Positions 48,355 through 60,035 are shown, numbered from the stretch's first letter. The stretch is 64,000 nucleotides of DNA from Halobacillus locisalis (GCF_013694105.1 NZ_JACEFG010000001.1:186001-250000), one strand, 5' to 3'. The notes: generated from the letters alone by a model not told the origin. Numbers and translations are program-made.

Positions 48355-48727
48355 GCTTGCTAGAAAGTATGGAGATGGACCGATTTCGTTAAAACAAATT
48401 GCACGCGACAATGATTTATCCGAACATTACTTGGAGCAGTTGATTGCGCCGCTTAGAAACGCCTCTCTTGTGAAGAGTGTGCGTGGGGCTTACGGCGGTT
48501 ATATGTTGACGAAGGCACCTCATGAGATTACAGCTGGAGATGTCATTCGTGTCCTAGAAGGTCCGATCACCCCTGTTGAGGGAATCGAAAATGAGGAACC
48601 TGCAAAACAAGCTTTATGGAAACGTGTCCGAGACGCTGTGAAAGACGTGCTCGATACGACGACGCTTGAAGATTTGAAGGATCATGTAGACGATCAAACG
48701 CAAGATGCGTATATGTTTTATATTTAA
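48308..48727 (+). CDS. cymR: Cysteine metabolism repressor CymR (Rrf2 family)
   Basis: 139 residues from ATG 48308, preceded by AAAGGTGA. A winged-helix domain (MKISTKGRYGLTIMIELA at the start; YLEQLIAPLRNASLVKSVRG, about 45-64) is followed by a helical dimerisation part. It has no cysteine at all, so the Fe-S type Rrf2 regulators (IscR, NsrR) are excluded and CymR fits. CymR with CysK represses cysteine and sulfur uptake genes. It is followed by the cysteine desulfurase and mnmA, the conserved order. Confidence 0.93.
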   Translation: MKISTKGRYGLTIMIELARKYGDGPISLKQIARDNDLSEHYLEQLIAPLRNASLVKSVRGAYGGYMLTKAPHEITAGDVIRVLEGPITPVEGIENEEPAKQALWKRVRDAVKDVLDTTTLEDLKDHVDDQTQDAYMFYI

Positions 48728-48745
48728 GGAATGTGAGGTGTTATC

Positions 48746-49888
48746 ATGGAGTCAATTTATTTAGATCATGCTGCGACGACGCCGATGCACCCGGACGTTA
48801 TTGAGGAAATGGTTCCCGTTTATAAGGAAACATTCGGAAACCCCTCCAGTGTGCACCAGTTCGGAAGGTCAGCAAGAAGATTATTAGATCAAGCAAGACG
48901 AACTACGGCCTCGAGTATCGGTGCGAATGAGAAAGAAATTGTGTTTACCAGTGGAGGTACGGAAGCTGACAATTTAGCCATTATTGGAACGGCTATCGCC
49001 AACCAACAAAAAGGTAAGCATATCATTACCACTTCGATCGAACATCATGCTACATTGCATGCAGTCGAATCTTTGGAGGCACAAGGTTTTGACGTCACGT
49101 ATTTACCCGTTGATGAATCTGGGGCAGTTAAAACAGAGGATGTACAACAAGCCCTACGAGACGATACGATTCTGGTATCCATTATGATGGTCAATAATGA
49201 AACAGGCGTCATTCAACCGATAGAAGAGATTGCCGACTTAATGAATAGTCATCAAGCTTATTTCCATTCGGATATCGTTCAGGCATATGGATTGCTGAAC
49301 ATCAATGTTAAGGAATTACCTATCGACCTATTAGCTGTCTCAGGTCATAAAATAAACGGACCTAAAGGTGTCGGTTTTTTATATGTTCGTGAAGGAACGC
49401 AGCTTGCCACTCTCCAACATGGAGGGGAACAAGAACGAAAAAGACGGGCAGGCACTGAAAATGTCCCGGCCGTCAAAGGTTTTGAGAAGGCTGTTGAAAT
49501 CATTACAGAAAAAAGAACCAGTTATCGAGAAGCCTATCGTCGTTATAGAAATCGATTCATTGAGACACTTAAAGAAGAGTCGGTGAATTATAGCATCAAT
49601 GGTGCGGAAGATAAAACGATGGAGTCTATTGTAAACATCAGTTTCCCTGGAATGAATGTAGAAACGTTATTGACTAACTTTGATTTGTCAGGCGTAGCGG
49701 CTTCAAGCGGAAGTGCTTGTACAGCAGGTTCTGTTGAGCCGTCTCATGTTCTTTCTGCTATGTATGGTGCGGAAGATGATCGAACAACGAACTCGATCCG
49801 GTTCAGCTTTGGTCTGGCTAACAATGATGATAATGTAGAACAAGCAGCCAAAAAAGTCAGTCAAATTGTTCATAGACTGAGTGACTAG
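48746..49888 (+). CDS. Cysteine desulfurase (YrvO-type)
   Basis: 380 residues, class V aminotransferase fold. It starts IYLDHAATTPMHPDV; the PLP lysine is in SGHKINGPKG (about 200), and the catalytic cysteine in SSGSACTAGS (about 320-329). Because mnmA follows 14 bases later, this is the desulfurase that supplies sulfur for 2-thiouridine, called YrvO in B. subtilis, rather than the SufS or IscS house enzyme. GTGAGGTG precedes the ATG. Confidence 0.94.
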   Translation: MESIYLDHAATTPMHPDVIEEMVPVYKETFGNPSSVHQFGRSARRLLDQARRTTASSIGANEKEIVFTSGGTEADNLAIIGTAIANQQKGKHIITTSIEHHATLHAVESLEAQGFDVTYLPVDESGAVKTEDVQQALRDDTILVSIMMVNNETGVIQPIEEIADLMNSHQAYFHSDIVQAYGLLNINVKELPIDLLAVSGHKINGPKGVGFLYVREGTQLATLQHGGEQERKRRAGTENVPAVKGFEKAVEIITEKRTSYREAYRRYRNRFIETLKEESVNYSINGAEDKTMESIVNISFPGMNVETLLTNFDLSGVAASSGSACTAGSVEPSHVLSAMYGAEDDRTTNSIRFSFGLANNDDNVEQAAKKVSQIVHRLSD

Positions 49889-49902
49889 GAAGGTGAAAAT
49901 AA

Positions 49903-51015
<1,113 letters not shown>

Positions 51016-51019
51016 TGGT

Positions 51020-51055
51020 AAGGTCATGTCCGTCTAAAGGGCATGACTTTTTTTT
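51020..51055 (+). terminator. Terminator after mnmA
   Basis: AAGGTCATGTCC (51020-51031) pairs with GGGCATGACTTT (51039-51050, two G-T pairs), followed by a long T run. Confidence 0.88.
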
Positions 51056-51124
51056 AGGGTTCCAAGTTTAGAAAACCCCTTTCATGTTGAACGTAGATCG
51101 AACGATATTAGGAGGAATGTACAA

Positions 51125-51781
51125 ATGGATAAATTAACTCAAGGAATTGAACAGATGCAGCAACACAATTATGAAGAAGCGGCTCGCCTCTTCACTGAAT
51201 CGATTGACGAGAACCCTGAGGAGCCAGTGGGTTACATAAACTTCGGAAACTTGTTAACCCACATGAACGAATATGAGAGAGCGGAACGCTTCTTCAACCG
51301 TGCAATCGAATTGAATGCTGAGGCCGCAACGGCCTACTACGGTTTAGGGAATGTGTACTATGATCAAGAAAAATACACGAAAGCGCAGGAGCAATTCATT
51401 CATGCCGTGAAGAATGGGTTAGATGAGGCAGATGTTCATTTCATGTTAGGGATGACGTTTGTCCATCAAGAATATACAAAGCTCGCTTTGCCTTATTTAT
51501 TGCGTGCAGCGGAACTTGCTCCTGAAGATGTAGATATACAATTCCAGTACGGACTGTGTCTTGCCCAGAATGGACAGATTGAAGAAGCTGAAAAGGCCAT
51601 GAACGGTGTGCTACAATTGGAAAAAGAACACAGTGATGCCCATTACAATTTAGGTGTTGTTTCACTTCATAAAGAAGATGCAAGAGGGGCTTTAGAGCAC
51701 TTTAATCGAGCATTGGAGATCAATAGTGAGCACATGTTAGCGGCCCATGCTAAAGCACAAGTCGAGCAAGCATTGGAATAG
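51125..51781 (+). CDS. Tetratricopeptide repeat protein (YrrB-like)
   Basis: 218 residues made of about six TPR units (for example NLLTHMNEYERAERFFNRAI and YYGLGNVYYDQEKYTKAQEQ), with no signal or membrane segment. TPRs bind protein partners. In B. subtilis yrrB sits at the same place and was crystallised as a TPR superhelix; its partner may be a neighbour such as MnmA or RecD2, which is inference. AGGAGGAAT precedes ATG 51125. Confidence 0.9.
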   Translation: MDKLTQGIEQMQQHNYEEAARLFTESIDENPEEPVGYINFGNLLTHMNEYERAERFFNRAIELNAEAATAYYGLGNVYYDQEKYTKAQEQFIHAVKNGLDEADVHFMLGMTFVHQEYTKLALPYLLRAAELAPEDVDIQFQYGLCLAQNGQIEEAEKAMNGVLQLEKEHSDAHYNLGVVSLHKEDARGALEHFNRALEINSEHMLAAHAKAQVEQALE

Positions 51782-51800
51782 TAAGGATTGAAGGGGAAAG

Positions 51801-54134
51801 ATGACTATGAATCAACAAACGCTCTTTACGGAATCGAATGAAGAACGTCCTTTTGTGAAAGGTGAACTCGGTCGGATGATCTTTCATAACGAATCTGAAC
51901 ATTTTTCAATTGCCTCGATTCAGGTTAAAGAAACGAATGAAGCATTCGAAGAAAAGACCCTTGTCATCAAAGGTCATTTTTCTCCTTTAGAAGAAGGGGA
52001 AACGTATATCTTTCATGGCGAATTCCAGACCCACAAAAAGTTCGGTACACAATACGTCGTAGACATGTATAGCCGCGTTCTACCGGAGACGAAAGAGGGG
52101 ATCGTCCTCTACTTATCCAGTGATTTATTTCATGGTATCGGGAAAAAAACCGCCGAACGAATCGTCGATCACTTAGGAGAACAAGCCATTACCAAGATAT
52201 TAGAAGATCGAACCGTTTTGGAAGAAGTCCCGAAGCTTCCAAAAGAGCGAGCGGATCAACTGTATGATTCACTTAAAGAGCACCAAGGGTTTGAACATGT
52301 CATGATCCATCTATCACAGTATGGCTTCGGTTTGAAGCTGTCTCAGAAGATTTATGAAGTATTTAAGGACCAGACGTTATCCATTATCGAAGAAGACCCT
52401 TATCAGCTCGTCTTCCGTGTTGAGGGATTCGGATTTCACCGGGCAGACGAAATGGCGCGAACGCAGCAGTTAGCACACGATCATCCGACCAGAATTCGTG
52501 CGGCTTGTTTATATATGCTTCAAAAAAGCATGTCTGATGGGCATGTGTATTTGCCCACGGAAGAATGCCTCGTCCAGGTTGAGCAGTTATTGAATACAGG
52601 TGTAGATCCTGAGATTTCTTTTAATAAATTATCTGAGCAGATTATCCATTTAGGTGAGGAGAAGCACGTGTATATTGAAGACGATCGGGTGTATCTGCCT
52701 TCTTTGTACTTTGCGGAGAATGGGTTTCGGAGGCACTTGGAACGTGTCATGGATGATGAGGTGGAGGCTGAACATACCCAAGCTGATTTGCTGAAGATCA
52801 TCGGGGATATCGAAGAAGAGGAGTCGATCAGCTATGGAGAAGACCAATTCCAAGCGATAGAGAAAGCTCTATCTTCAAAACTCATGATCTTGACTGGTGG
52901 ACCGGGAACAGGGAAAACGACGGTCATCAAAGGGATCATCCAATCGTTTGCAGCTTTGAACGATTTGTCGATGGATCCGGAGTCGTATGATTCCGATCAA
53001 CCTTTTCCATTTGTACTAGCTGCACCGACGGGCAGAGCTGCCAAACGTATGAACGAGTCTACAGGCTTGCCGGCGAGTACGATTCATCGCCTTCTCGGTT
53101 GGGACGGGCATGAGCAATTTGAAAAAAATCAGAACAACCCGCTAGAAGGGAAAGTGCTGATCGTCGATGAGTTTTCAATGGTAGATATTTGGCTTGCGAA
53201 TCAATTATTCCGTGCAGTGCCTTCAGATATGCAAGTCCTCCTTGTCGGCGATGAAGACCAATTGCCATCCGTCGGTCCAGGACAAGTGCTTGCTGACTTG
53301 TTGGCATCCCAAAAGCTGCCGTCTGTTCAACTGAAAGAAGTATACAGACAAAAAGAAGGTTCGAAAATCATACAGCTTGCTCATGAGATAAAAAATGATG
53401 AATGCAATCGAAATTCCTTGAGCAAAGAACATGATTTTAATTTCCTTCCTGCAAGGGAACATCAACTTACAGACCTTGTCACGAACATCGTGAAGAAAGC
53501 GGTGGATAAAGGGATTGAATTAAAAGAACTGCAAGTATTGGCGCCGATGTATCGTACAGATGTGGGGATTCATAGATTGAATGAAGAAATACAGAAAATC
53601 ATTAATCCACAAAGTAAACAGAAACGCGACATACGGTTCAAAGACACGATCTTCCGGAAAGGTGATAAGGTCATCCAACTCGTGAATCAGCCGGAAGATG
53701 GTGTGTACAATGGTGACATCGGAAAGATTGTCGCGATTTTCCGGGCAGAAGAAAATGTGGATGGCGTAGAACAAGTCGTCATCGACTATGATGGGAAGGA
53801 AATTGTTTATCCGAAGAAAGATTTGCACAATATCATGCATGCGTACTGTACATCGATTCACAAATCACAAGGTAGTGAGTTTTCAATTGTGATTTTACCC
53901 ATTGTGCGTAGCTATCGTCGTATGCTCAGAAAAAATCTGATTTATACGGCCATCACGCGTTCCAAACAGTCACTCATTATTTGTGGTGATGCCAATGCGT
54001 TTTTAGAAGGAGTTCAGACAACGGATACGAACTTACGCTATACAAGGCTGAACGAAAAACTTCAAGAAGATGCACCTGAAGCCCCATTAGAAGAAGAGGA
54101 AGAAGACATTTCCCCGTACGATTTTATGGAGTAA
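51801..54134 (+). CDS. recD2: RecD2-type ATP-dependent DNA helicase
   Basis: 777 residues from ATG 51801 (ATG 51807 is also possible; AAGGGGAAAG precedes both). An N-terminal extension with OB and helix-hairpin-helix parts (about 1-240), characteristic of RecD2 without RecBC, precedes the SF1 helicase core: Walker A GGPGTGKTT (about 366), DEFSMVD (motif II) and the C-terminal SIHKSQGSEF and TAITRSK motifs. RecD2 unwinds 5' to 3' and aids mismatch repair and fork progression. The very end is acidic. Confidence 0.95.
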   Translation: MTMNQQTLFTESNEERPFVKGELGRMIFHNESEHFSIASIQVKETNEAFEEKTLVIKGHFSPLEEGETYIFHGEFQTHKKFGTQYVVDMYSRVLPETKEGIVLYLSSDLFHGIGKKTAERIVDHLGEQAITKILEDRTVLEEVPKLPKERADQLYDSLKEHQGFEHVMIHLSQYGFGLKLSQKIYEVFKDQTLSIIEEDPYQLVFRVEGFGFHRADEMARTQQLAHDHPTRIRAACLYMLQKSMSDGHVYLPTEECLVQVEQLLNTGVDPEISFNKLSEQIIHLGEEKHVYIEDDRVYLPSLYFAENGFRRHLERVMDDEVEAEHTQADLLKIIGDIEEEESISYGEDQFQAIEKALSSKLMILTGGPGTGKTTVIKGIIQSFAALNDLSMDPESYDSDQPFPFVLAAPTGRAAKRMNESTGLPASTIHRLLGWDGHEQFEKNQNNPLEGKVLIVDEFSMVDIWLANQLFRAVPSDMQVLLVGDEDQLPSVGPGQVLADLLASQKLPSVQLKEVYRQKEGSKIIQLAHEIKNDECNRNSLSKEHDFNFLPAREHQLTDLVTNIVKKAVDKGIELKELQVLAPMYRTDVGIHRLNEEIQKIINPQSKQKRDIRFKDTIFRKGDKVIQLVNQPEDGVYNGDIGKIVAIFRAEENVDGVEQVVIDYDGKEIVYPKKDLHNIMHAYCTSIHKSQGSEFSIVILPIVRSYRRMLRKNLIYTAITRSKQSLIICGDANAFLEGVQTTDTNLRYTRLNEKLQEDAPEAPLEEEEEDISPYDFME

Positions 54135-54150
54135 CAAAGGAGGGTCATCT

Positions 54151-54966
54151 GTGATGCAGCATCAATTAGGGATGTCCGGGAGCACCATCTTATCCGACCC
54201 GGATCGATTCGATCACTTATTTCAACAAGGGTGTACACATGTTGAGATAGGTGAGTTCCCTAGCCAAGCCGCGTTCAAATTGTTCTTAGAAAAGGCTCGC
54301 AGGCATAATGTAACGTTTGGCGTTCATTCGCCACTGATACGTGGTGGAAGTAAATATGATTTAATAGAAAACGTAGCGCAACCAGTCGGGAAGGCACGCA
54401 CGGAATTTGAACAGGAAGTACATTACCTCTCCACTGTTGGAGCCGAATATGTCCTTGTCCATTTCCCTTACTTCAAGAACTCCGTCTCTTACCCAACGAA
54501 AGATGTCATCGAGGAAGGATTGGATTTCTTGAGCCGCTTGCAGACGGATTATGGCATTCCGATCGTATGTGAACCGAAACTCGGTCAACACAAGTCTCCG
54601 TGTGGTATTCACTATTTGCACGAATTTCCGAAGACACTATGGAAGCAGTACGGGTTAGGTATATGTATTGATCTAGGAGATTATCGGATGGCAACGGAAG
54701 ACGAGTGGAAAACTTACATAGAACCGTTACTCCCTTTTACAAAAGTGGTCCACATGCATAATGTCCAGTTGAAACAAGAAGGGTACATATGGACGCTGAT
54801 GCATCCGAAAGCTTATGGGGTATTCGATATGCAACCGATGATAGAGTACCTTGCTTCTCAGCAGTCGGTCTTTTTCATCTTTGAGCATACGCCTCACACC
54901 AATCCCACATCCAACGAAGTCGCAGAAGCCATCCAGTGGATTCACAAGTCATTAAGGAATGTATGA
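54151..54966 (+). CDS. TIM-barrel protein, sugar phosphate isomerase/epimerase family
   Basis: 271 residues from GTG 54151 or ATG 54154, following AAAGGAGG. The sequence fits the xylose isomerase-like TIM barrel superfamily: HVEIGEFPSQ near 31, GVHSPL near 55, VHFPYF near 105, CEPKLGQH near 138, CIDLGDYR near 168 and VHMHN near 192 place acidic and histidine ligands at strand ends. Substrate is unknown. I do not recall it at this position in B. subtilis, so it may be a local addition. Confidence 0.75.
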   Translation: MMQHQLGMSGSTILSDPDRFDHLFQQGCTHVEIGEFPSQAAFKLFLEKARRHNVTFGVHSPLIRGGSKYDLIENVAQPVGKARTEFEQEVHYLSTVGAEYVLVHFPYFKNSVSYPTKDVIEEGLDFLSRLQTDYGIPIVCEPKLGQHKSPCGIHYLHEFPKTLWKQYGLGICIDLGDYRMATEDEWKTYIEPLLPFTKVVHMHNVQLKQEGYIWTLMHPKAYGVFDMQPMIEYLASQQSVFFIFEHTPHTNPTSNEVAEAIQWIHKSLRNV

Positions 54967-55013
54967 ATCTATAAAAGGTCGGTCATAATGATGGTAAAAA
55001 GGAGTTTATCATT

Positions 55014-55190
55014 ATGCGCTGTCCGAATTGTGAAAACAAAAACCTCGGAAAAATTGGCACACACCAATTTTATTGTTGGAATTGTTGCTTGGAGCTTTGG
55101 GTAGAGGATGGGAAAGTCAACATTCATCAAATCGAGGAAGATGGTAGTTTAAGCTCTTTGAATGATATATTCTATCAGCAAGGATCGTAA
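55014..55190 (+). CDS. Small zinc-ribbon protein
   Basis: 58 residues, short but well supported: AAAAAGGAG lies about nine bases before ATG 55014, and the frame encodes two CxxC knuckles, CPNC (residues 3-6) and CWNC (21-24), 14 residues apart, the classic zinc ribbon. The tail is acidic and hydrophilic. It fills the space between the TIM-barrel gene and the AI-2E permease with seven bases to spare. Function unknown; such ribbons often bind nucleic acid or partner proteins. Confidence 0.8.
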   Translation: MRCPNCENKNLGKIGTHQFYCWNCCLELWVEDGKVNIHQIEEDGSLSSLNDIFYQQGS

Positions 55191-55196
55191 ACGTGT

Positions 55197-56264
55197 ATGA
55201 GTGATCATTCGTCAGCATGGGTCAAGCGACTCGCCATTTTCTTAATCGTGCTTGTCACTTTGCTATTGCTTGCGTGGTTGTTTCCATACTATGATCATGT
55301 GATTGTGATGATCGGCAGGGTTTTACTACCATTTGTACTGGCCTTGGTTCTTTCATTGCTGTTACATCCTCTTGTCCATTTGCTAGAAGAGGTTGGAGTG
55401 CGGAGATCCTTGGCGATCTTGATTTTGTTCTTTGCTTTCTTTTCCTTGATCAGTTTCGGGGTCTATCGTGGGTATCCGAACTTGTTGGAGCAGCTTCGCA
55501 TGTTGAACGAGCAGGCACCTCAGTTGGCTGAAACCTATCAGAAGTGGACAAATCAATTCTACGCCCAAACGGAGCGTCTTCCAGATGGAATCCATGAAAA
55601 AGTGAATGGAAGCTTCTCAGACTTTGAGGATTGGATTAGTTCAAAGGTGATGGCTCTTCTAGCGAGTATGCGTGGTGTATTCAACATGGTCGTTTTGATG
55701 GCGGTCGTTCCTGTCATGACTTTTTATTTTTTGAAAGATTATAAAAAGATTGGAAAATGGATGATTCAATGGCTTCCAGAAAAATGGCATCAAGAAGCGA
55801 ATCGTCTCACCACACAATTGAACCATTCTTTAGGTGGCTATATCAGGGGACAATTATTAATCAGTTTAGTCGTAGGCTTTCTTGCGACTCTTGGCTTTTG
55901 GTTGATTGAACTTCCCTATCCCCTTGTGCTTGGAATTGTGGTCGGGCTGACCAATATCATTCCGTACTTCGGGCCACTGTTGGGGGCTGTCCCTTCCATT
56001 GTTGTTGCTTTGACTGTATCTTGGCAGATTATGCTTTTTACTGTAATCGTCATTGCTGTCATTCAAGTGTTAGAAGGGAATTTGCTATCGCCTTACATTA
56101 TGGGGAAAAGCATCCATATCCATCCGTTATTCATCATTCTAGCTTTGCTTGCTGGTGGAGAACTGGCAGGTATTCCGGGATTGATTTTAGCTGTGCCTGT
56201 GTTAACGTGCTTGAAGGTGATTGTTGCGGAAGTAAGGGAAGGGCGTCTGAACATTGACAGATAG
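55197..56264 (+). CDS. AI-2E family transporter (YrrI-like permease)
   Basis: 355 residues, seven to eight membrane helices. The family pattern is clear: two N-terminal helices (about 10-30 and 35-60), an external helical part (about 95-150), MAVVPVMTFYFLKDYKKI (about 167-184) and the C-terminal GLTNIIPYFGPLLGAVPS (about 245-262). Members include the AI-2 exporter TqsA and several Na+/H+ or small-molecule exporters. B. subtilis yrrI is at this site before alaS. Substrate unknown. Confidence 0.88.
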   Translation: MSDHSSAWVKRLAIFLIVLVTLLLLAWLFPYYDHVIVMIGRVLLPFVLALVLSLLLHPLVHLLEEVGVRRSLAILILFFAFFSLISFGVYRGYPNLLEQLRMLNEQAPQLAETYQKWTNQFYAQTERLPDGIHEKVNGSFSDFEDWISSKVMALLASMRGVFNMVVLMAVVPVMTFYFLKDYKKIGKWMIQWLPEKWHQEANRLTTQLNHSLGGYIRGQLLISLVVGFLATLGFWLIELPYPLVLGIVVGLTNIIPYFGPLLGAVPSIVVALTVSWQIMLFTVIVIAVIQVLEGNLLSPYIMGKSIHIHPLFIILALLAGGELAGIPGLILAVPVLTCLKVIVAEVREGRLNIDR

Positions 56265-56283
56265 GTATCAATTATCTATAATA
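56255..56283 (+). promoter_or_regulatory. Consensus SigA promoter for the alaS T-box
   Basis: TTGACA (56255-56260) and TATAAT (56278-56283) are exactly 17 bases apart. The -35 overlaps the end of the permease gene. Confidence 0.85.
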
Positions 56284-56289
56284 GCGCAT

Positions 56290-56536
56290 ATCAACACTAT
56301 ATGAGCGAAAAAATACATCGATGGAAAAGAGTAGGCAATACTTCATTGTAGAGAGGTGTTCTCAAGGCTGTAAAGGACACTATGGATTAGGTTGCTGAAA
56401 GCTATTCCGGAGTGCGGTTAATCCCCGCCGGTCCACGCCCCGTTATACGCGTTCAAGCTGATAGGCGAATGCCTATAATCAGGGTGGTACCGCGGATTCA
56501 ACTCCCGTCCCTGCCAATGTGCAGAGACGGGAGTTT
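56290..56536 (+). promoter_or_regulatory. T-box riboswitch upstream of alaS
   Basis: Specifier-loop AGTA (near 56329), Stem I with GTGTTC/GGACAC terminal hairpin, and specifier GCT (Ala) at 56401-56403 in the context GAAA-GCT-A. The T-box AGGGTGGTACCGCGG lies at 56481-56495. The terminator (AACTCCCGTC with GACGGGAGTT, ending near 56535 in a T run) completes it. It fills the 369-base gap before alaS. Uncharged tRNA(Ala) should allow readthrough. Confidence 0.93.
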
Positions 56537-56633
56537 TTCGTTTGTATAGAAAGAAACAGCATTCCTAAAAGCGGCTTGTAACATCGTACAAGATTCCCGC
56601 TTTTGAGATAAAGACCTAGGGAGGTATAGAACA

Positions 56634-59270
56634 ATGAAATCATTAACGTCTGCAGATGTGCGACAAATGTTTTTAGACTTTTTTAAACAAAAAGGACACG
56701 GAGTAGAGCCAAGTGCCTCTCTCGTTCCTCATGAAGATCCCACTTTATTATGGATCAACAGTGGTGTAGCTACGCTTAAGAAATACTTCGATGGACGAGT
56801 GACACCCGAGAATCCAAGAATCGTCAATGCTCAAAAATCGATTCGTACCAATGATATTGAGAACGTAGGATTTACAGCCCGTCACCATACGTTTTTCGAA
56901 ATGCTCGGAAACTTCTCGATTGGTGATTACTTCAAAGAAGAAGCGATGCACTGGGCATGGGAGTTTCTTACGAGTGATCAGTGGATCGGTTTCGATCCCG
57001 AAAAGTTAGCGGTCACCGTCCATCCTGAAGACGACGAAGCGTACTCGATTTGGCGAGATAAAGTCGGGCTGGATGAAGAACGTGTCATTCGTATTGAAGA
57101 AAACTTCTGGGATATCGGTGAAGGGCCGAGTGGTCCGAACACAGAAATATTCTATGATCGTGGAGAAGCGTTTGGGAATGACCCAGAAGACCCTGAGCTG
57201 TATCCTGGTGGAGAAAACGAACGCTACTTAGAAATTTGGAACTTGGTATTTTCTCAATTCAATCACAATCCGGACGATACTTACACACCATTACCGAAGA
57301 AGAACATTGATACGGGGATGGGGTTAGAACGAATCGTTTGTGTCATTCAAGAGACGCAAACGAACTTTGAGACAGATCTCTTCTTACCGATCATTGAAGC
57401 GACAGAGGAAATCTCCGGTCGTAAATACGGCGTGAGTGTCGAGGAAGACTCAGCGTTTAAGGTGATTGCCGACCATATGAGAACGGTCACCTTCGCGGTC
57501 AGTGATGGAGCCCTTCCATCCAACGAAGGACGTGGCTATGTTCTTCGTCGTCTTCTTCGTCGCGCTGTGCGTTTCGCTAAACAGATCGGTATTGATGAGC
57601 CGTTCATGCACAAACTAGTACCAGAAGTGTCCAAAATCATGGTCGACTTTTATCCGGAAGTGAAGGAAAAAGAAGCGTTCATTCAGACCGTGATCAAAAC
57701 CGAAGAGGAGCGTTTCCACGAAACGCTGAACGATGGTCTGGCGATTCTTTCTTCTATCATGAAGCAAGAAACGGAAAAAGGAAGCAACGTTTTCCCGGGT
57801 ACAGAAGTGTTCCGATTATATGACACCTACGGATTTCCTAAAGAACTGACAGAAGAATATATTGCTGATGCCGGCTTTACGATTGATGAAGAGGGCTTCC
57901 GTCTTGAAATGGAAAAGCAGAGAGAACGTGCGCGTAATGCGAGACAAAAGACCGACTCCATGCAAATTCAAGAAGGCGTGCTTGGAGATGTACATGTAGA
58001 AAGTACCTTCATCGGGTATGATCAATTGCAAACCGATGCTGAGATTGTTGAACTCATTAAAGGAAAAGACTTTAGTAATGAAGCTGATGAAGGCGACACG
58101 GTTTATTTATTCCTGAACCAAACCCCATTCTATGCTGAGAGTGGAGGACAAATGGCTGACAAAGGATTCATAACGTCTTCTAGTGCAAACCTTGAAGTGA
58201 CAAATGTACAAAAGGCTCCGAACGGGCAACATATGCATGAAGCGGTTGTTCGAAGCGGTTCAGTCCAAAAAGGCGATCAAGTGAAAGCGGAAGTGGATGC
58301 TGGATCACGCTCCTTTATCGTAAAAAATCACACGGCGACTCACTTGTTGCATCAAGCGTTAAAAGATGTTCTAGGCGACCATGTCAATCAAGCCGGTTCC
58401 CTTGTCGCTCCTGACCGTTTGCGTTTCGACTTCTCTCACTTCGGTTCTGTATCGAATGAAGAGATGGAACGAATCGAGTCCATCGTCAATGAAAAAGTAT
58501 GGCAGTCGATACCTGTTTCCATCGAATACAATTCGATCGAAGAAGCGAAGTCTAAAGGGGCGACGGCTCTCTTTGGTGAGAAATACGGAGATACAGTTCG
58601 GGTTGTGCAAGTTGGCGATTACAGTCTAGAACTTTGCGGTGGTTGCCACGTTCATAATACGGCGGAAATCGGCTTGTTCAAGATCGTTTCAGAGTCAGGG
58701 ATCGGTGCAGGAACGAGACGAATCGAAGCGGTTACCGCTAAAGACGCCTACCTTTACATGAATCAAAAAGAAGCCTTGTTGAAGCAAGCTGGAGAACTTC
58801 TTAAAACAAAGCCTGCTCAAGTACCAGAACGTATTGAAGTGCTTCACAAAGAAATGAAGGACTTACAAAAAGAAAATGACTCGTTGAGCGCCAAATTATC
58901 AAATATGGAAGCTTCTAATATTCTAGATGAATTTGAAGAAATCAACGGAGTTCATGTTTTAGCTAAACAAGTAGACGTCAAAGATGCGAACGCATTAAGA
59001 ACGATGATTGATGACTTAAAACAAAAGGTAGAGTCCGGCATCATCTTACTTGCTGCACCGAATGGAAATAAAGTTCAGTTAATTGCAGGAGTATCCAAAG
59101 ACTTAGTAGAAAAAGGATATCATGCAGGTCATTTAATTAAAGAAGCGGCCAGCCGCTGCGGAGGCGGAGGCGGTGGACGTCCGGATATGGCTCAAGCAGG
59201 TGGTAAAGATGCTTCTAAAATTCCGGAAGCTCTTGAATTCGCCAAAGAGTATGTCCGTCAAGACGCATAG
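56634..59270 (+). CDS. alaS: Alanyl-tRNA synthetase
   Basis: 878 residues, GGGAGGT before the ATG. The class II core ([20 protein letters not shown], about 86-105), the editing domain with zinc-binding HTATHLLHQ (about 565-573) and CGGCH (about 667-671), and the C-Ala domain ending in [18 protein letters not shown] (about 842-859) are present. It charges and proofreads tRNA(Ala). Confidence 0.98.
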   Translation: MKSLTSADVRQMFLDFFKQKGHGVEPSASLVPHEDPTLLWINSGVATLKKYFDGRVTPENPRIVNAQKSIRTNDIENVGFTARHHTFFEMLGNFSIGDYFKEEAMHWAWEFLTSDQWIGFDPEKLAVTVHPEDDEAYSIWRDKVGLDEERVIRIEENFWDIGEGPSGPNTEIFYDRGEAFGNDPEDPELYPGGENERYLEIWNLVFSQFNHNPDDTYTPLPKKNIDTGMGLERIVCVIQETQTNFETDLFLPIIEATEEISGRKYGVSVEEDSAFKVIADHMRTVTFAVSDGALPSNEGRGYVLRRLLRRAVRFAKQIGIDEPFMHKLVPEVSKIMVDFYPEVKEKEAFIQTVIKTEEERFHETLNDGLAILSSIMKQETEKGSNVFPGTEVFRLYDTYGFPKELTEEYIADAGFTIDEEGFRLEMEKQRERARNARQKTDSMQIQEGVLGDVHVESTFIGYDQLQTDAEIVELIKGKDFSNEADEGDTVYLFLNQTPFYAESGGQMADKGFITSSSANLEVTNVQKAPNGQHMHEAVVRSGSVQKGDQVKAEVDAGSRSFIVKNHTATHLLHQALKDVLGDHVNQAGSLVAPDRLRFDFSHFGSVSNEEMERIESIVNEKVWQSIPVSIEYNSIEEAKSKGATALFGEKYGDTVRVVQVGDYSLELCGGCHVHNTAEIGLFKIVSESGIGAGTRRIEAVTAKDAYLYMNQKEALLKQAGELLKTKPAQVPERIEVLHKEMKDLQKENDSLSAKLSNMEASNILDEFEEINGVHVLAKQVDVKDANALRTMIDDLKQKVESGIILLAAPNGNKVQLIAGVSKDLVEKGYHAGHLIKEAASRCGGGGGGRPDMAQAGGKDASKIPEALEFAKEYVRQDA

Positions 59271-59333
59271 TTTTCCCTATGGGTAAAACAGGTATATAAT
59301 GAAGTAAAGACTAATAAGTGCGAGGTGACTGTA

Positions 59334-59606
59334 ATGAGTTCGATGGATAGAACAATGAGATTCAATTTCTCAGAGGAGCCGTTCGACCAAGATGTTCGCT
59401 CTGTATTATTGTCTGTACACAACGCCCTGCAAGAGAAAGGGTACAACCCTATCAACCAGATTGTCGGGTATTTACTTTCAGGAGATCCTGCATATATCCC
59501 GAGGCATCAAGATGCTAGGAATTTAATTCGTAAGATTGAACGAGACGAATTAATTGAGGAATTAGTCAAATTTTATTTAGAAAAGAATAAAGAGGGCATT
59601 GAATGA
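59334..59606 (+). CDS. ireB: IreB-family regulatory phosphoprotein
   Basis: 90 residues from ATG 59334, five bases after AGGTGA; GTG 59325 overlaps that site. It starts with [13 protein letters not shown] and continues with [19 protein letters not shown] (about 46-64), the IreB/UPF0297 signatures. In Enterococcus IreB is phosphorylated by the kinase IreK and moderates cephalosporin resistance; in Bacillus (YrzL) it probably serves the PrkC system. It overlaps ruvX by four bases. A TATAAT at 59295-59300 with a poor -35 may be its promoter. Confidence 0.9.
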   Translation: MSSMDRTMRFNFSEEPFDQDVRSVLLSVHNALQEKGYNPINQIVGYLLSGDPAYIPRHQDARNLIRKIERDELIEELVKFYLEKNKEGIE

Positions 59607-60019
59607 AAAAAATAGGATTAGATGTGGGCGAAAAAACCATTGGCGTCGCGATTTCTGACGCCTTTGGTTGGACTGCCCAAGGATTAACAACGATTCAGTG
59701 GGATGAAAAGGATTATTCTACCGCTAGACAAGAGCTTCTAAAAATCATTGAGGATCATATGGTGACCGAAGCGGTCGTTGGGTTTCCGAAGAATATGAAT
59801 GGAACAATCGGTCCAAGAGGAGAAGCAAGCCAAGCTTTTGCCTATTGGCTCGAGAAGAACTTTAAAATAACCGCTCATTTGTGGGATGAGCGGTTAACAA
59901 CCATGGCAGCAGAACGTGTACTCATTGATGCTGACGTAAGTCGTAAGAAACGGAAGAAAGTCATTGATAAGATGGCTGCCGTTATGATTTTGCAAAGTTT
60001 TTTAGATTCAAAACAATAA
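59603..60019 (+). CDS. ruvX: RuvX/YqgF-type Holliday junction resolvase-like protein
   Basis: 138 residues with RNase H fold motifs [14 protein letters not shown] (about 4-17), [13 protein letters not shown] (about 59-71) and WDERLTT (about 96-102). The family processes the 5' end of 16S rRNA precursor in E. coli (YqgF) and has been called a Holliday junction resolvase. The start overlaps ireB (ATGA). Confidence 0.95.
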   Translation: MKKIGLDVGEKTIGVAISDAFGWTAQGLTTIQWDEKDYSTARQELLKIIEDHMVTEAVVGFPKNMNGTIGPRGEASQAFAYWLEKNFKITAHLWDERLTTMAAERVLIDADVSRKKRKKVIDKMAAVMILQSFLDSKQ

Positions 60020-60035
60020 AGGAGGCCACTTAATT

